From: a bacterium
GTDB taxonomy: Bacteria; AUK180
DNA: 21,611 nucleotides
NCBI GenBank assembly: GCA_030622125.1
Contig: JAUXGM010000018.1
Span: 1 to 21,611, forward strand
Reading direction: 5' to 3'
Within the stretch, counting starts at the first letter, position 1. Each line of letters opens with the position of its first letter. The notes beneath the pieces are model-generated. The model was not told the DNA's origin. It saw only the letters and a list, made by a program, of their open reading frames with translations, and made no database searches. This document shows positions 21,262 to 21,611 of this stretch, in pieces. The translations under genes were made by a program, and so were the position numbers.

Positions 21262-21314
21262 GAATACGGAGAGGTTAGAGGCTTGAGGTTAGAGGTTAGT
21301 TAAAAACAATATTA
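21262..21314 (+). repeat. heptamer array (AGGTTAG type), inverted copy of 12670-12708
   Basis: Four head-to-tail heptamers (AGGTTAG, AGGCTTG, AGGTTAG, AGGTTAG) at 21272-21299 are followed by TTAAAAACAATATTA. Bases 21285-21314 match the reverse complement of 12670-12699 exactly. Like that copy, it sits just downstream of a gene's stop codon. Confidence 0.7.
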
Positions 21315-21360
21315 AAATCAGTGAATAGTTAATAGTGAAAATGCAAAAACAAAAAAATTC

Positions 21361-21389
21361 TGTCATTCCTGCGAAAGCAGGAATCTATC
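21361..21389. repeat. REP-like GNRA hairpin repeat
   Basis: TGTCATTCCTGCGAAAGCAG followed by GAATC. The perfect 8-bp stem ATTCCTGC/GCAGGAAT (21365-21384) closes on a GAAA tetraloop. Sequences of this exact type are common dispersed intergenic repeats in unrelated bacteria. A second perfect hairpin, GCCTTTGAT/ATCAAAGGC with loop GTGA, lies at 21419-21440. Confidence 0.65.
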
Positions 21390-21503
21390 TTTTAACCTTC
21401 AAAACATGAGATTATTACGCCTTTGATGTGAATCAAAGGCTCATAATGACTTCGTCACTTTTGACCTTGAACCTTTGAACTTTTTAACCTTTTAACCCTT
21501 TTT

Positions 21504-21570
21504 ATGTGTCCCGGATTCTTCCCTAGATGACAATAGACTACCCGAAAACGATATAGACAAGGAAATAAGA
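21504..21570 (+). repeat. diverged copy of the right half of the 12395-12611 element
   Basis: Starting ATGTGTCCCGGATTCTTCC, this aligns base for base with the reverse complement of about 12537-12611 for over 60 bases, with differences that are nearly all transitions. It runs toward the window end, so the element may continue outside. The preceding 60 bases (21445-21503) are degenerate AACCTTTT-type simple repeats. The spacer 21248-21611 holds no gene. Confidence 0.65.
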
Positions 21571-21611
21571 GAATAAGGGAATAAGTAAAAAAATATTAAA
21601 TTCAAAAAACA

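Overview
The window is AT-rich, densely packed chromosomal DNA from a Gram-negative-type bacterium. Evidence for this is lpxC (lipid A synthesis), SurA/PpiC-type periplasmic foldases and a probable lipoprotein. The sequence alone does not fix a phylum. The low GC content, an orphan MEMO/AmmB protein, a DUF6754-type membrane protein and decayed intergenic repeats would suit an uncultivated candidate phylum, but that is a guess. No phage, plasmid backbone, CRISPR array or rRNA is visible.

Layout. (1) 1-162, minus strand: a tRNA-Val(UAC) with encoded CCA and a truncated, odd tRNA-like gene, both behind a strong promoter at 181-208. (2) 228-12381, minus strand: one very long run of 14 genes. It starts at a promoter at 12353-12381 and ends at a hairpin terminator after lpxC. 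Order of transcription: PPi-type phosphofructokinase, small holin-like membrane protein, SurA-like foldase, CheC phosphatase, MEMO/AmmB protein, a PD-(D/E)XK nuclease fused to a GGDEF domain, a PpiC lipoprotein, a DUF6754-type membrane protein, three more membrane proteins, a GT4 glycosyltransferase, an endonuclease III-like glycosylase, and lpxC. Most junctions overlap by 4-14 bases or are a few bases apart. (3) 12372-12711: a repeat-rich spacer with a 217-bp element bounded by perfect 15-bp inverted repeats. (4) 12712-14178, minus strand: a PLP-dependent enzyme of unknown substrate. It is divergent from (5) 14282-17641, plus strand: two unknown membrane/exported proteins and glutamine-dependent NAD+ synthetase. 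The first of these looks leaderless. (6) 17642-18117: a spacer with a cluster of palindromes and a dispersed-type repeat. (7) 18118-18795: an unrecognised soluble protein. (8) 18871-21247: a (homo)isocitrate/isopropylmalate dehydrogenase coupled to an aconitase-superfamily large subunit. (9) 21248-21611: a spacer that repeats, in inverted orientation, parts of spacer (3).

How the genes may work together. The long minus operon centres on the cell envelope: two periplasmic foldases, a membrane-protein cassette, a glycosyltransferase and lpxC. Signalling proteins (CheC, GGDEF) and a metal-site protein (MEMO) are embedded in it. The most unusual items are the nuclease-GGDEF fusion, the DUF6754 membrane cassette whose first gene appears to start at a non-standard ATA codon, the GC-rich repeat that has rewritten the end of the glycosylase gene, and the repeat modules shared by two gene 3' ends.
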